Part shown: positions 18,944 to 29,100 of the stretch, piece after piece
Position numbering within the stretch: position 1 is the first letter of the stretch
How the letters are laid out: the number at the start of each line of letters is the position of its first letter
Source: Curtobacterium sp. MCSS17_007
GTDB lineage: Bacteria > Actinomycetota > Actinomycetes > Actinomycetales > Microbacteriaceae
DNA: 64,000 nt
Direction of reading: 5' to 3'
NCBI RefSeq assembly: GCF_003234175.2
Contig: NZ_CP126257.1
Coordinates: 1,798,001-1,862,000, forward strand
Notes under the pieces: model-generated
What the model was told of the DNA's origin: nothing
The model's database searches: none
The model's input: the letters and a program-made list of their open reading frames with translations, nothing else
Position numbers and translations under genes: made by a program

Positions 18944-19099
18944 GTGCAGAGCGAAGCAGCTCGGCGCTCCCCGTCGTGCGGAGGTGTGGTGCCTGTGGGT
19001 GGACCAGCGCCCCTCGTGATCCTGTGCAGGAACCGCTGGGAGCGACGGCCGGCGCGGAGAGGGCCGGCGCGGCGGGCAACCGCGTCCGTCGACGGGCGG

Positions 19100-21199
19100 T
19101 CACTGCACGAGGAAGAACTGCTCCCCGATGTCGACTCGTGCCCCACGCTCGACGCGGTAGCGACGCCCTGGCTCGCACCGCCGGATGCTGCCGTCGATGT
19201 GCCGGATCACCGTGCCGTTGCCGGAGAAGCGATCGGACACCCACAGGTCGTCGGCGTCGCGACCGAGCTCGAGGTGCGTCTTCGACACCGACTTGCCCGG
19301 GTCGTGAACCGTGAGCAGGTCGTCGAACCGCTCGCCCGGTTGCGGACGAGGCAGGCGTCCGAGCAACCCGGTGCCTCGGACGGCAGAGCGCTCACCCGTG
19401 CTGAAGTGCAGGACGAAGGGGGCGTTCGTCGCGCTCGCCTCGACGATGCGGGTCTCCTCGACGTCCTCGTCGTCGTCGGGAGCTGCCTCGCCGCTCGTCG
19501 GGGCGGTCGACTGCCCGACGGCGGGGAGCACCGGACCGGTCGCGCCCGGCATCGGCGGGAGCGGTTCCGCGGTCGGCAGCGGCGGGAGCGGTGCCGCGGT
19601 CGGCAGCGGCGAGAACGGTTCCGCGGTCGGCAGCGGCGGGAGCGGTGCGGCGGTCGGCACCTGCGGGGCTGCGTCGGCACCGTGGCGGGGTGCGGACGAA
19701 GGGACTGTCGGCGACGCAGGAGCTGCCGGCGCCCCCGTGGCGGCGTCGCCGGCAGGGTCGGCCGCGGCCGCGGCCGCGGCTGCAGCTGCGGCCCGGCGAC
19801 GGCGCCCGGGGAGACGCAGTCCCGATGTTCGCGGCACCGGCGTGCGCGGTGTCGTGTCGGGCGCGACCGGGACGTCGGCATCGCCGACGCCGTCGCTCGG
19901 TGGCGCGGCCTCGTCTCCCGGGAGGTCCGACCGCAGCCCACGGCGCTGCTCACTCGGTGCCCCGTTGCTCGGGACATCGCCGCGCGCTCCGTCCGCGCGC
20001 AGTTCGGCTCCGGGCTCTTCGTCACCGGGCTGTTCGTCGCCGAGCTGTTCGTCGCCGGACTGTTCGTCGCCGGGCTGTTCGTCGCCGGGCTGTTCGTCGC
20101 TGGACAGTTCTCCGTCGGCCGCCCAGTCCGGACGGGCCACCGGCAGCGGGACCACCGGTCCGGTGAAGGCCGCGGTCACCGTCGGTCGGACGGCACCGCA
20201 CTCCGCGCAGAAGATGTCGTCGGGTTCGAGGGTGTGCCCGCACACCGGGCACGCGGCCGGCCCGCTCCCCGGAGCGACGAGCGGGGTCGGTGCCGGGCGG
20301 CGGTCGACGAGCGGCTCGACCACGGCCGTGTCGCCGGGCTGCGGTCGCTGGTCGGTGAGGTCGTCCTGCCGTTCCTGACCGTCGGTCGTGGTCGCCTCCG
20401 ACGCGCTCCGGCCGACCCACCAGGACGGGCGCGACGGCGCGACGGGGACCTGTTGCGCGGGCGGGGCCCACACCGGCGCCTCGCGCGGTTCTGCGGGCAG
20501 AGCGGGGTCGAGGGACGCTCCACGGTCGTCGACGTCCTGACCGGCAGGCTCCTCCGCACGCGGGAGTGCCGCAGGGGCGGTGGCGCTCGCGCGGTCCTCC
20601 GCCGGAACGGGCTGTGCGTCGGGATCGAGCGACGGCTCCGGAAGGACCGTCACGTCCGACGTCGGCAGTGGCTCGCCCGCGGGGGTGGCGTCCTGGCGCT
20701 CCACGGAGCCCGGGCGCTCGACGGAGTCCGCACGGTCGGTGACGTCGGTACGGTCAGCGACGTCCGGACGGTCAGCGGGCTCGGAACCGTCACTGCCGAC
20801 CAGGTCGCGGGTGCCGGGGGCGCCACGGTCCAAACGTGCCGGGGCCTGCTGTGGATCCGGCGACGGTTCGGTCGCCGCGCGCTCGGCCGTGGGGGTCCGG
20901 GGAACACGGGGAACGGATGGTCGCTCGGCCGGCACCGAGCCGCCGCGCTGGCGGTCCTCGCCCGTGAGCCACGCGCGGGTGGCGGGGTCGAGCGTCGCTT
21001 CCGGCAGCCACGCCTCGGATGCGGGGTCGGGGTGGCGGCCCTGCTGGTCCGGCTGGCGCAGCGGCGGCGGCGGCGTGTCGTCCACGGGCGCAGCCGGTGC
21101 GGGCCGGCGGTTCGCGGAGACGTTCACCGATCGCCCGCACTCACCGCAGAAGATCGCCCCGTCGGGCAGCACCGAGCCGCAGTGTTCGCATCTGATCAC
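19100..21199 (-). CDS. double zinc-ribbon and FHA domain protein
   Basis: 699 aa. An N-terminal zinc ribbon (RCEHCGSVLPD...FCGECG) is followed by a long disordered region and a second zinc ribbon in the middle (CPVCGHTLEPDDIFCAECG). Low-complexity repeats (GDEQP/S units near residue 370; PLPTAxPL units near 530) come next. A C-terminal FHA domain follows (GLLGRL, KSVSKTHLEL, SGNGT), the fold that binds phosphothreonine. Just before it is EETRIVEAS with Thr583, like the phospho-Thr site that precedes the FHA domain in GarA/OdhI. GTG start overlaps the stop of the transglutaminase-like gene by 4 bp. Probable reader or target of the kinase in this operon. Confidence 0.88.
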   Translation of the reverse strand: MIRCEHCGSVLPDGAIFCGECGRSVNVSANRRPAPAAPVDDTPPPPLRQPDQQGRHPDPASEAWLPEATLDPATRAWLTGEDRQRGGSVPAERPSVPRVPRTPTAERAATEPSPDPQQAPARLDRGAPGTRDLVGSDGSEPADRPDVADRTDVTDRADSVERPGSVERQDATPAGEPLPTSDVTVLPEPSLDPDAQPVPAEDRASATAPAALPRAEEPAGQDVDDRGASLDPALPAEPREAPVWAPPAQQVPVAPSRPSWWVGRSASEATTTDGQERQDDLTDQRPQPGDTAVVEPLVDRRPAPTPLVAPGSGPAACPVCGHTLEPDDIFCAECGAVRPTVTAAFTGPVVPLPVARPDWAADGELSSDEQPGDEQPGDEQSGDEQLGDEQPGDEEPGAELRADGARGDVPSNGAPSEQRRGLRSDLPGDEAAPPSDGVGDADVPVAPDTTPRTPVPRTSGLRLPGRRRRAAAAAAAAAAADPAGDAATGAPAAPASPTVPSSAPRHGADAAPQVPTAAPLPPLPTAEPFSPLPTAAPLPPLPTAEPLPPMPGATGPVLPAVGQSTAPTSGEAAPDDDEDVEETRIVEASATNAPFVLHFSTGERSAVRGTGLLGRLPRPQPGERFDDLLTVHDPGKSVSKTHLELGRDADDLWVSDRFSGNGTVIRHIDGSIRRCEPGRRYRVERGARVDIGEQFFLVQ

Positions 21200-23688
21200 G
21201 GTTCGCCTCTGTCCTCACTCAGCCGTCCACGACACTCGCCGGCTTCCCGCCCATCGTAGTCACGGCCCCCGCGACGACGTTGGCCGCCACGGACCAGCAG
21301 GGCGACACCCGTCGTGCCGACCGTCCCCGTCCGCTGCGGGGTGGATGCCCGCGCGGCTCCGTGCCGGAGCGACCGGAGCGAGACGGCGTCGCGCCAGCGT
21401 TCCCGCCGCGTCCGCCCCTGTCGCAGGCTCTCGACGGCGGCCCCACTCGCCGCCCACATCCGGTCGGCGGTGGCGGCGTCGACGTCGTCCGGGCCGAAGA
21501 CGGTCCGGTCGGCCAGGGCCGCGAGTCCCGCTCCGCCCTCGCCGGGCGCACCGGCGACGACCTCGCGCCGCGTGGCAGCACGCCCGACCTCGTGCCCGCG
21601 GTCGACGAGGGCGTCACGGTACTCGTCCCAGGCTCCGACGACCCGCGCACGCGGGGTGGGTGCCCGTCGCCGTCGCCGGCGGCGCACCCGCTTGAGCGTG
21701 ACCACCACGGCGGACGGCAGGAGCACGAGGGCGACGAGACCGAGGGCCGCGAGCACCCACGGCAGCGCCGCGAGCAGGATCTGCAGCCACAGCGGCTGCA
21801 CCGGTGGGGTGTCCCGGTCGCTCTGCGGGGGTGCCTGCTGGTCCTGGTCCTGCTGCTCGGCGGGAGGCGGCGGCACGATGGTCTCCGGCCGGGTGACGGG
21901 TTGCGGCGTCTGGTCCTGCTCGTCCGGGATCTCCCGCACCACGGGGTTCGGGTTGATCGTCACCCAGCCCCACTGGGCGGTGTCCACCTCGACCCGCGCG
22001 GTGACGTCCGAGCCACGGAGCGTCGTCGTGCCGCCAGGGCCACCGCCGGACGTCGCTCCCCCGGAGTCGCCGCCGGGGGTGAACCCCATCACGACCCGCG
22101 CCGGGAACCCGAGTTCCCGAGCCATCAGCGCGGCGGCGACGGCGTACTGCTCCTGGTCGCCGATCATGAGCGGCGAGGTGAGGAGCTCCTGGATGCGGTC
22201 GGCGCCGTGCCCCGAGCGGCTCGCGCGGTCGTCGCCGACCCCGTGGCTGACGTACCCGGAGCGCTTGAGCGCCGCGATCGCCGCCACGAGCTTCGCACCG
22301 TCGGTCGCCGCATCGCCGGTCGTCGCCTCGACACGCTCCCGGACGGCGTCCGGCACACCGGTGGGCGCCGGCACGTCGGCCGGGCCCGGTCGTGCCGTCG
22401 CCAGCTGCTCGTCGCTCGGCTGGTCCGGGAGGACGGCCTCGAGGTCGTACCGCGTGCCGGCTCCGACGCCGCCGACCACCGCCCCCGTGGCGGTGGACCG
22501 GTTGTAGAAGAAGGCGCCGCGGTCACGGGCCGCTCCGGCTCCGCGGAACGAGACCGACTCGAGGTCCCCGACCGTCGGCAGCCAGACCCCACGGTAGCGG
22601 TCGACGTCCACCCCGACCCGGACGTCGCTCCCTCGGACACCGCTGACGTCGACTGCCGTCGGCACCCGTTCGAACGTGCCCGAAGCAGCGGAGCCGTCCT
22701 CCCCGCCGACCCGGTAGACGACGCCGTCGTAGGTGTCCAGTGTCGCGATCCTCACGAAGCCACCCGCGGGCAGCCCGGACACACGCAGCTGCGTCGCCTC
22801 CGCCGCATCGGGTTCCTCGTACGACCGGAACGCGCTCAGCGGGCTCACCTCGTCGCGCGGGTCGAACGGCTTCACGACGTCGGTGCGCGCGACGGTGCGC
22901 GCGACCGTCGGCGGCGCGACGAGTCCGAGCCCGGTCGCGACCACCGCGGCGACGAGGATCGTCCCGGTCCCCACGAGCGCAGGACGCGCCACCGACCGCC
23001 ACACCGGCACGGGCGTGCCGACCGTGGTCGCCACCGCGACCGCACGGCGCAGGTGTCGCACCGTGAGCGCCCAGACGAGGGCGACACCGCCGAGCCCGAC
23101 CGCGGTCACCACCGAGACGTCGAGACGGCTCGGTCCCACGACGACGCCCGCCGCGAACAGCAGGAGCGCGGGGACGCTCGCGAGTTCCGGACGGGAGGCG
23201 CGGGTCACCAGGCTGACGGCGGCCACCGTCGCGACGAGCGTCGTCACGAAGTAGGGCACGAGCAACGACTCGTACGACCCGACCGGGAGGCTGATGGTCA
23301 CGAGCCGCTTCCAGTCGAGCGCGACCCCGGCGAAGAGGTCGACCAGACCGGAGCCGGTGGGCAGGAGCCCCGCGGCCTGCGCCGGGACCGCCGCCGGCAC
23401 GCCGGTCAGGGCGAAGACGGCGACGGTCGACGCGCCGACCGCCACGGCGGGCAGGCGCGCGGCCGTGCCGACGAGGGCGACGACGGTACCCGCGACCACC
23501 GCGGTGACGCCGGCGGTGATCATCGACCCGTCGCGGTGCACCGGCCACCACGCCGTGCTCGCGACGGCGACCAGGAGCCAGACGACGAGCGTCCCACCCG
23601 CGTGACGCATCGGTGCGCGCCGCCGGTCGGAACGACGCTCCGCCCGTCGTGTCCGCCGCCGTGTCGGCGCGGTCGACGGAGCGCTCAT
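21196..23688 (-). CDS. transglutaminase-like membrane protein with degenerate triad (TgpA family)
   Basis: 830 aa. An N-terminal block of about five to six membrane helices (residues 25-230) precedes a large extracellular part with a transglutaminase-like domain near 480-585, one helix near 640-670, and a basic cytoplasmic tail. In the transglutaminase core the Cys of G-x-C-E-x-Y-A is Gln512 (GDQEQYA), the His of xHAWVEV is Thr563 (VTARVEV), and the Asp of the GWVxxDP motif is Asn579. The fold is recognisable but it should be catalytically inactive. ATG overlaps the DUF58 stop by 4 bp and its stop overlaps the next gene by 4 bp. DUF58 and MoxR partners are the usual company of this family. 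Confidence 0.9.
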   Translation of the reverse strand: MSAPSTAPTRRRTRRAERRSDRRRAPMRHAGGTLVVWLLVAVASTAWWPVHRDGSMITAGVTAVVAGTVVALVGTAARLPAVAVGASTVAVFALTGVPAAVPAQAAGLLPTGSGLVDLFAGVALDWKRLVTISLPVGSYESLLVPYFVTTLVATVAAVSLVTRASRPELASVPALLLFAAGVVVGPSRLDVSVVTAVGLGGVALVWALTVRHLRRAVAVATTVGTPVPVWRSVARPALVGTGTILVAAVVATGLGLVAPPTVARTVARTDVVKPFDPRDEVSPLSAFRSYEEPDAAEATQLRVSGLPAGGFVRIATLDTYDGVVYRVGGEDGSAASGTFERVPTAVDVSGVRGSDVRVGVDVDRYRGVWLPTVGDLESVSFRGAGAARDRGAFFYNRSTATGAVVGGVGAGTRYDLEAVLPDQPSDEQLATARPGPADVPAPTGVPDAVRERVEATTGDAATDGAKLVAAIAALKRSGYVSHGVGDDRASRSGHGADRIQELLTSPLMIGDQEQYAVAAALMARELGFPARVVMGFTPGGDSGGATSGGGPGGTTTLRGSDVTARVEVDTAQWGWVTINPNPVVREIPDEQDQTPQPVTRPETIVPPPPAEQQDQDQQAPPQSDRDTPPVQPLWLQILLAALPWVLAALGLVALVLLPSAVVVTLKRVRRRRRRRAPTPRARVVGAWDEYRDALVDRGHEVGRAATRREVVAGAPGEGGAGLAALADRTVFGPDDVDAATADRMWAASGAAVESLRQGRTRRERWRDAVSLRSLRHGAARASTPQRTGTVGTTGVALLVRGGQRRRGGRDYDGREAGECRGRLSEDRGEP

Positions 23689-25094
23689 GCTGCCGCCGAT
23701 CGGTGCAGCGCCTGGCGCAGGTCCTCCAGGTAGCCGATCGTCACGACGGTCAGGCCGGCGATGCGGAGGAACCGCGGCTGGGCCTCCGGCTCGCACGTCA
23801 CCGCCACGACCTCCACCCCGACCGGGAACCGCGTCGCCGCGAGCCGCAGGGCGGACAGTCCGACCGTGGAACCGACCACCAGGAAGGCGACGGAGATGCC
23901 GGCGGTGTCGGACCCGACGATCCGCGCGACCTCCGCGATCGGCAGGCAGGCGTCCGACAGACCGACCGTGGCGAACTCGTCGAGGAGTCGTGTCGGTGTG
24001 ACCGTCGGGAGCGGGTGCACCGCGCGGACCGGGCGCTTCGCGTACTCGGGCGTGCGCTCGGACACGACGACCGAGACCTCGCGGCCGTCCCGCACGGCTC
24101 GTGTGCCGAGGGAGGCCGCGGCGCTCACCGCGAGCTCGAACTCGTCCTCGTCCGCATACTCGGTGCGACCGGTGGCGAGCGCGACGACGAGGTGCGAGCG
24201 CCGTGTGTCCTCGAACTGCCGCACCATGAGCGATCCGGACTTCGCAGTCGACTTCCAGTGGATCGTCCGGGGGTCGTCGCCCGGCATGTACTCGCGGATG
24301 GCGTGGAAGGCGATGTCCGCCGGCGAGAGGTCCGTCGTCGCCTGCCCCTCGAGGTCGCGCACGAGGCCCGTGCTCGTGGACGGGATCGCGATCGTGCGCG
24401 GGTGGACGATGACCTGTTCCCGGGCGGTCCACACCACCTCGCGCCGGACCAGTCCGACCGGGTCCGCCCGAACGCCGGTGACCGGCCCGACGTCGAGGAC
24501 GCCCCGCCGAGCCGTCGGCACGGGCACCTGTCGCTCGAAGGCGCCCTGTGGTGGGACGGCCGGGATCGCGACGTCGACGAGACCAGCGCCGACCGGGACC
24601 TCGACGGTGGTCGGTACGGACGGCAGGCGCGCGGGGTTCTCCGCCGTCACGACGACCCCTGCGTCGTCACCGACGGCGACCCGGTGCTGCGGCAGCCGCA
24701 TGCGGACCAGCAGCCGTGAGCGGCCGATGAGGGCGATCGCGGCGACCGCCACGAGGACCGCGCCGGCGAAGCCCACCACGACGACCTCGCGCAGCCCGTA
24801 GCGGTACCCGACGACGAACGCCAGGAGCGTGACGGCGGCGACCGTCCATCCCAGGCCGGTGACCACCGAGGCGAGCTCCGCCCACCCGCGGAGGACGAGC
24901 CTCCAGAACGAGGTCCATGCCTTCGCTGCACCGACGACGGCGTCCGCGGCCACGCCCTCGCGGTCCCCGACGAGCCGGGTGCGGACGTTGGTGAGGCCGG
25001 CGACGGTGCTCGTCCGGTCCGGCACGGCCGCGCCGCGGCGCGACCGTGTCGCCGCGCGCTGCGACCGGGTGACGCTCGGACGGTGGTCGGTCAC
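23685..25094 (-). CDS. DUF58 domain-containing membrane protein
   Basis: 469 aa. Two adjacent membrane helices at about residues 80-125 and a beta-rich segment are followed by the DUF58 signature FHAIREYMPGDDPRTIHWKS and a von Willebrand A-like C-terminal domain. DUF58 proteins are typically encoded next to MoxR ATPases and transglutaminase-like proteins, as here, and may serve as their membrane substrate or adaptor. GTG start overlapping the moxR stop (GTGA); its stop overlaps the next ATG. Biochemical role unknown. Confidence 0.92.
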   Translation of the reverse strand: MTDHRPSVTRSQRAATRSRRGAAVPDRTSTVAGLTNVRTRLVGDREGVAADAVVGAAKAWTSFWRLVLRGWAELASVVTGLGWTVAAVTLLAFVVGYRYGLREVVVVGFAGAVLVAVAAIALIGRSRLLVRMRLPQHRVAVGDDAGVVVTAENPARLPSVPTTVEVPVGAGLVDVAIPAVPPQGAFERQVPVPTARRGVLDVGPVTGVRADPVGLVRREVVWTAREQVIVHPRTIAIPSTSTGLVRDLEGQATTDLSPADIAFHAIREYMPGDDPRTIHWKSTAKSGSLMVRQFEDTRRSHLVVALATGRTEYADEDEFELAVSAAASLGTRAVRDGREVSVVVSERTPEYAKRPVRAVHPLPTVTPTRLLDEFATVGLSDACLPIAEVARIVGSDTAGISVAFLVVGSTVGLSALRLAATRFPVGVEVVAVTCEPEAQPRFLRIAGLTVVTIGYLEDLRQALHRSAAA

Positions 25095-26062
25095 GACACC
25101 GCTCGGTCGGTCGGCGGCGGGGTCTCGACCAGGAGCTGCGCGACGACGCTGGTGGCGCTCACGCCGTCGAACTCCGCCTCGGCGTCGAGCACGAGACGGT
25201 GGGCGAGCACCGGCACGGCCAGCGCCTTGACGTCGTCCGGTGTGACGTAGTGCCGCCCCTGCACCGCAGCGTGGACGCGGGCCGCACGGACCAGACCCAT
25301 GGCGCCGCGCACGCTGACGCCGAGTCGGACCTCGCTCGCGGCACGGGTGGCGTCCACCAGACGGGCGACGTAGTCGGCGATCGTCGGGTCGACGTGCACC
25401 GTGCGCGCGAGGGCGGCCATCTCGGTCACCGTCGCCGCGGGGACGACGCTCGCGAGCGGGACCGACGCCGACGGCGCCGAGGAGGATTCGAGGATGCGCA
25501 CCGTCGCGGCGTGGTCGGGGTACCCGATGGAGGTGCGCATGAGGAAGCGGTCGAGCTGCGCCTCCGGCAGGCGGTAGGTGCCGGCCTGCTCGACGGGGTT
25601 CTGGGTCGCGATGACCATGAACGGCGCGGCGAGCCGGTGGTTGACGCCGTCCACGGTGACCGCGGCTTCCTCCATCGCCTCGAGCAGGGCCGACTGGGTC
25701 TTGGGGCTGGCACGGTTGATCTCGTCGGCCAGCACGATGTTCGCGAAGACCGGGCCGCGGTGGAAGTCGAACTCCTGCGTGCGCTGGTCGTAGACGCTGA
25801 TGCCCGTGATGTCACCGGGCAGCAGGTCGGGCGTGAACTGGATGCGGTTCGTCGACCCCTGCACGCTCTGGGCCATCGCGCGCGCGAGGCTCGTCTTGCC
25901 GGTGCCCGGGACGTCCTCGAGGAGCAGGTGCCCCTCGCTGAGCATCGCCGTGACGGCGAGACGGATCACGAACGTCTTCCCGAGGAGCACCTGCTCGACG
26001 TTGGTCACGATGCGGCCGGCGACGTCGGCGAACCAGGTGGCCTGCTCGGGGGTCATGCTCAT
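25091..26062 (-). CDS. MoxR-family AAA+ ATPase
   Basis: 323 aa AAA+ protein of the MoxR group, considered chaperones that mature specific partners. Walker A is EDVPGTGKTSLARA, Walker B is IVLADEINRASPKTQ, sensor 1 is VIATQNPVEQ, and the C-terminal lid has VRLGVSVRGAMGL. The ATG at 26060-26062 is used because GAGG lies upstream and the long TTG frame adds non-conserved residues; ATG at 26054-26056 is an alternative. It is 53 bp after the giant Ig/FN3 gene and 4-bp overlapped with the DUF58 gene. Confidence 0.95.
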   Translation of the reverse strand: MSMTPEQATWFADVAGRIVTNVEQVLLGKTFVIRLAVTAMLSEGHLLLEDVPGTGKTSLARAMAQSVQGSTNRIQFTPDLLPGDITGISVYDQRTQEFDFHRGPVFANIVLADEINRASPKTQSALLEAMEEAAVTVDGVNHRLAAPFMVIATQNPVEQAGTYRLPEAQLDRFLMRTSIGYPDHAATVRILESSSAPSASVPLASVVPAATVTEMAALARTVHVDPTIADYVARLVDATRAASEVRLGVSVRGAMGLVRAARVHAAVQGRHYVTPDDVKALAVPVLAHRLVLDAEAEFDGVSATSVVAQLLVETPPPTDRAVS

Positions 26063-26115
26063 GCGGTGGGGTCCTCGTTCTCGGGGGCGTTGCGGGGAGG
26101 TACAACTGTCACAGA

Positions 26116-29100
26116 TCAACCGGTGGAAGACGGTGGCGGTGCAGTCCTCGCCGGCCCCGCGGTGTACTCGTACACATCTTGTTGACCGCCGATCATCACT
26201 GTGATGCGAACGCGGGTCGTCACGAGAGGCGAGAGGGGGTTCGTCGGAACGACCGAGGTCGTCGTGTAAGGGCGCTGCTCATCGTCGAGCTTCTCACCGT
26301 CGAATTCGACGACGTAAGTCGGCACGAGCCCGCCGTTCTGAGGATCCGTGACGGACAGCGGCTTGCCTTCTTCTGCTTGCACCGCGCTCGGCCGCGTAAG
26401 CACAGGCGTGACCGGATCGGACGCGGGGGACGCTGTCCCACAGTACGAGTCGCTCGGCCCACGACATCCCTGGACCGAAACGCGGACCGGGGTCCCGTAG
26501 CCCAGGGCATCGGTCGGAGTCGACGGCTCGTCCACCCAAGAGCCCCCGTTGTACCGGACGCGGTAGTGATCAGCCGTGCCGGACTGCACGCCGCGAGTAT
26601 CGACTTGCACCTGGTACACACCTTCCGACGTCTTCACGATCCTGACGTCCGGCGCGTTCGCCTCGCCCGGGGTCGCGTAACTGGTGACGCTTTGGGTCGC
26701 GCTGCTCACGCTGCAGAACCCGAAGGTGTTCGTAGCCACGACCACCCAGCTGGCCGAACTCCCATCCGGCACGTTCTGGTCGCGGAGGGTGCCACCCGCC
26801 GGACCCGTCGAGTCGACCTCGGTGCCTCCCGCGACAGGCCCACACGAGACAGCACCAGCAACCCTGACGAGGACGTAGCTCTGTATCGGCGCGCCTTGTC
26901 CGTCGGAAGGTGAATGGTCCACGCTCACGACGGTGCGTCCTGAGGATGCATCGGTGTACGGAATTCCGACAGAGACCGCTGTAGGAACCCCCACGGCCGT
27001 CCCCGTCGCCGACGCCTCGTTCCACTGCACGGGGCTCCCGTCACGGTCGGCGGCGTTCCGCGGCGAGACGGTCACGGTGTACTCCGCACCGCTCTGCGCT
27101 CCAGGGAAGGAGACGCTCGTCGCCGTCCCCGCGTTCCGTGCCGTCGCGAGTCCCGGGCCGGCGACCGAGACCACGTAGTTCGTCACCGCCGACCCGCCGT
27201 TCGGCGTGCTCACGGCACTCCAGCTGACGTCGAGCTGGTCGGGTGTCACGCTGCTGGGGACCACGCGCAGTCCCTTCGGCGCCGCGGGCACGAAGTCGGC
27301 ACTGATCGGCGCCGAGGTCACGGACGGCTCCGAGTCGCCGACCGCGTTCCGCGCGACGACCGAGAACCGGTACGACGCCGTCGGGTCCAACCCGGTGATC
27401 GTGCACACCGTCGATGTCCCGCAGTCCTTCGCGACGCCGTTGGTCCCCTGCAGCCGGTAACCGGTGATCGGTGCGTTGTTCGCCTGCGGCGCCGACCAGG
27501 AGAGCGTCGCCCGGCCGCCCTGGAAGGTGCCCGTCCTGCTCGGTGCACCCGGTGCGTCCGGCACGTCCTGGACGGAGATCGTGACGTCGCCCCAGACGTA
27601 CCGGTCGGGATCGTCGGTCGCGTCCGCGACCTGGTACTGCAGGTGCGCGTCCACCGGTTTCGCGGTGCCCGAGACCGACACCTGCAGGCGAGACCGATCG
27701 GCGCTCGGCGTCACGCTGACACCCGCGGGCAGCCCGCCCGACAGCCCGCGGATCGCCACGACGCGCAGCGGCTCGTCCGGGAAGGGGTTGGTCGGCCGGT
27801 CGTTGGCGAGGACGTCGATGGTGGACGACCGCCCCCGCTCCACCACGGCCCGGTCGGCCGCGGGCTGCACGAGCGGTCGGGTCGACCCGACGACACCGAC
27901 CTGCACCACACCGGATCGACCGGCGTTGGCGTCGTCCGCGACGCCGATGCCGATGGAGGCGGTCGTGCCCTTGCGTGCGTTCTCGGCGACGCTGATCCGG
28001 AGCTGCTGGCCCTGTACCGTGGCCGTCGTGCCCGCGTCGGGTCGGCTCACCACGGAGTACCGGAGCTCACGGAGGTCGTCCGGGTACGGGTAGTCGGTCA
28101 GCTTCGTGAGGTCGATCGTCCGTGACTCCCCCGGCTGCATGTCGAGGACGGAGCCGGTGAACGCCGGCGGCTGGTTCGACCGCGGGGTCACCTTGATCGG
28201 CAGCACGAGTGTCGCGACACGGCCCTTCCCCCCGTTCGCACTCGAACCGTCGGTCACCTCGAACGAGATCGAGGCGTTGCCGTAGTAGAGCTTCGACGAC
28301 GTGAACTGCAGCGTGGAACGGTCGACCACCAGGTCCTGCCCGTTCGCGTGCGTCGCCTTCACCGTCCCTCGGTCGGTGATCTGCGCGGTCCGGCCGTTCG
28401 CCGTGACGACGTACCTGTCCAGTGGGATCCGCACCGTCGCCTCGCTCCTGACGGTGATGACGCCGGCGGTCCGGTCCACCTGGGGCAGCGCGTCGTCGAA
28501 CCCCGGCACGTGGATGAACCCGTACGAGACGACGTCGGGGTGGTCCGACCGGGCGACCGAGAACGGGATCACCTGTGACGCGTCGGTGAGCCGCACCGTG
28601 ATTCGACGATCCGGCGTGACGCTCGCGGTGTCGCCGTACCCGTCGACGACGCCCACCCGGAGCCGCGAGGTCGAGCCCTCGGCGAAGAAGACGTTCCGCA
28701 GCACGTCGACGGTGACGCTCTGGCGCCGGAGGACGTCCTGCAGGTCGAGCGTCGTGTCCTCGACCTCCGGGCGGAGGGGCGCCGCGTCGCGGTCCACGGT
28801 CACGGTGAGGAAGGCCGTGCTCGACCCGCCGCTCGGGTTCTCCACCGTGTAGAGCACGGCGAAGTCGCCCTCGGTCGCCGAGCGCGGCGGCGTGACCCGC
28901 ACCTGGCTGCGGTGCAGGACCTCCGCGCCGACACCGGACGTCGTCGGGTCGGCGGCGGTGACCCGGAGCTGGCCGCCCTCGGGGTCCGAGTCGTTCTGCA
29001 GGACCCGCACCGTGACCGACCCTCCCGGTCGGATCGTGACGTGGTCCGCCTGCGCGATCGGGTTCCCGGCCTGCTCGGCGCGGGGCGTGATGCCGATCCG

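Noticed and set aside
23689..24430. N-terminal extension of the transglutaminase-like gene up to about 24432
   Set aside because: That part is the DUF58 gene read in another frame; the ATG overlapping the DUF58 stop by 4 bp gives a proper membrane-helix N-terminus.
26063..26119. TTG start at 26119 for the MoxR gene
   Set aside because: It adds a non-conserved Cys-containing leader and would overlap the stop of the Ig/FN3 gene by a few bases with no ribosome-binding site; ATG 26062 has GAGG upstream.
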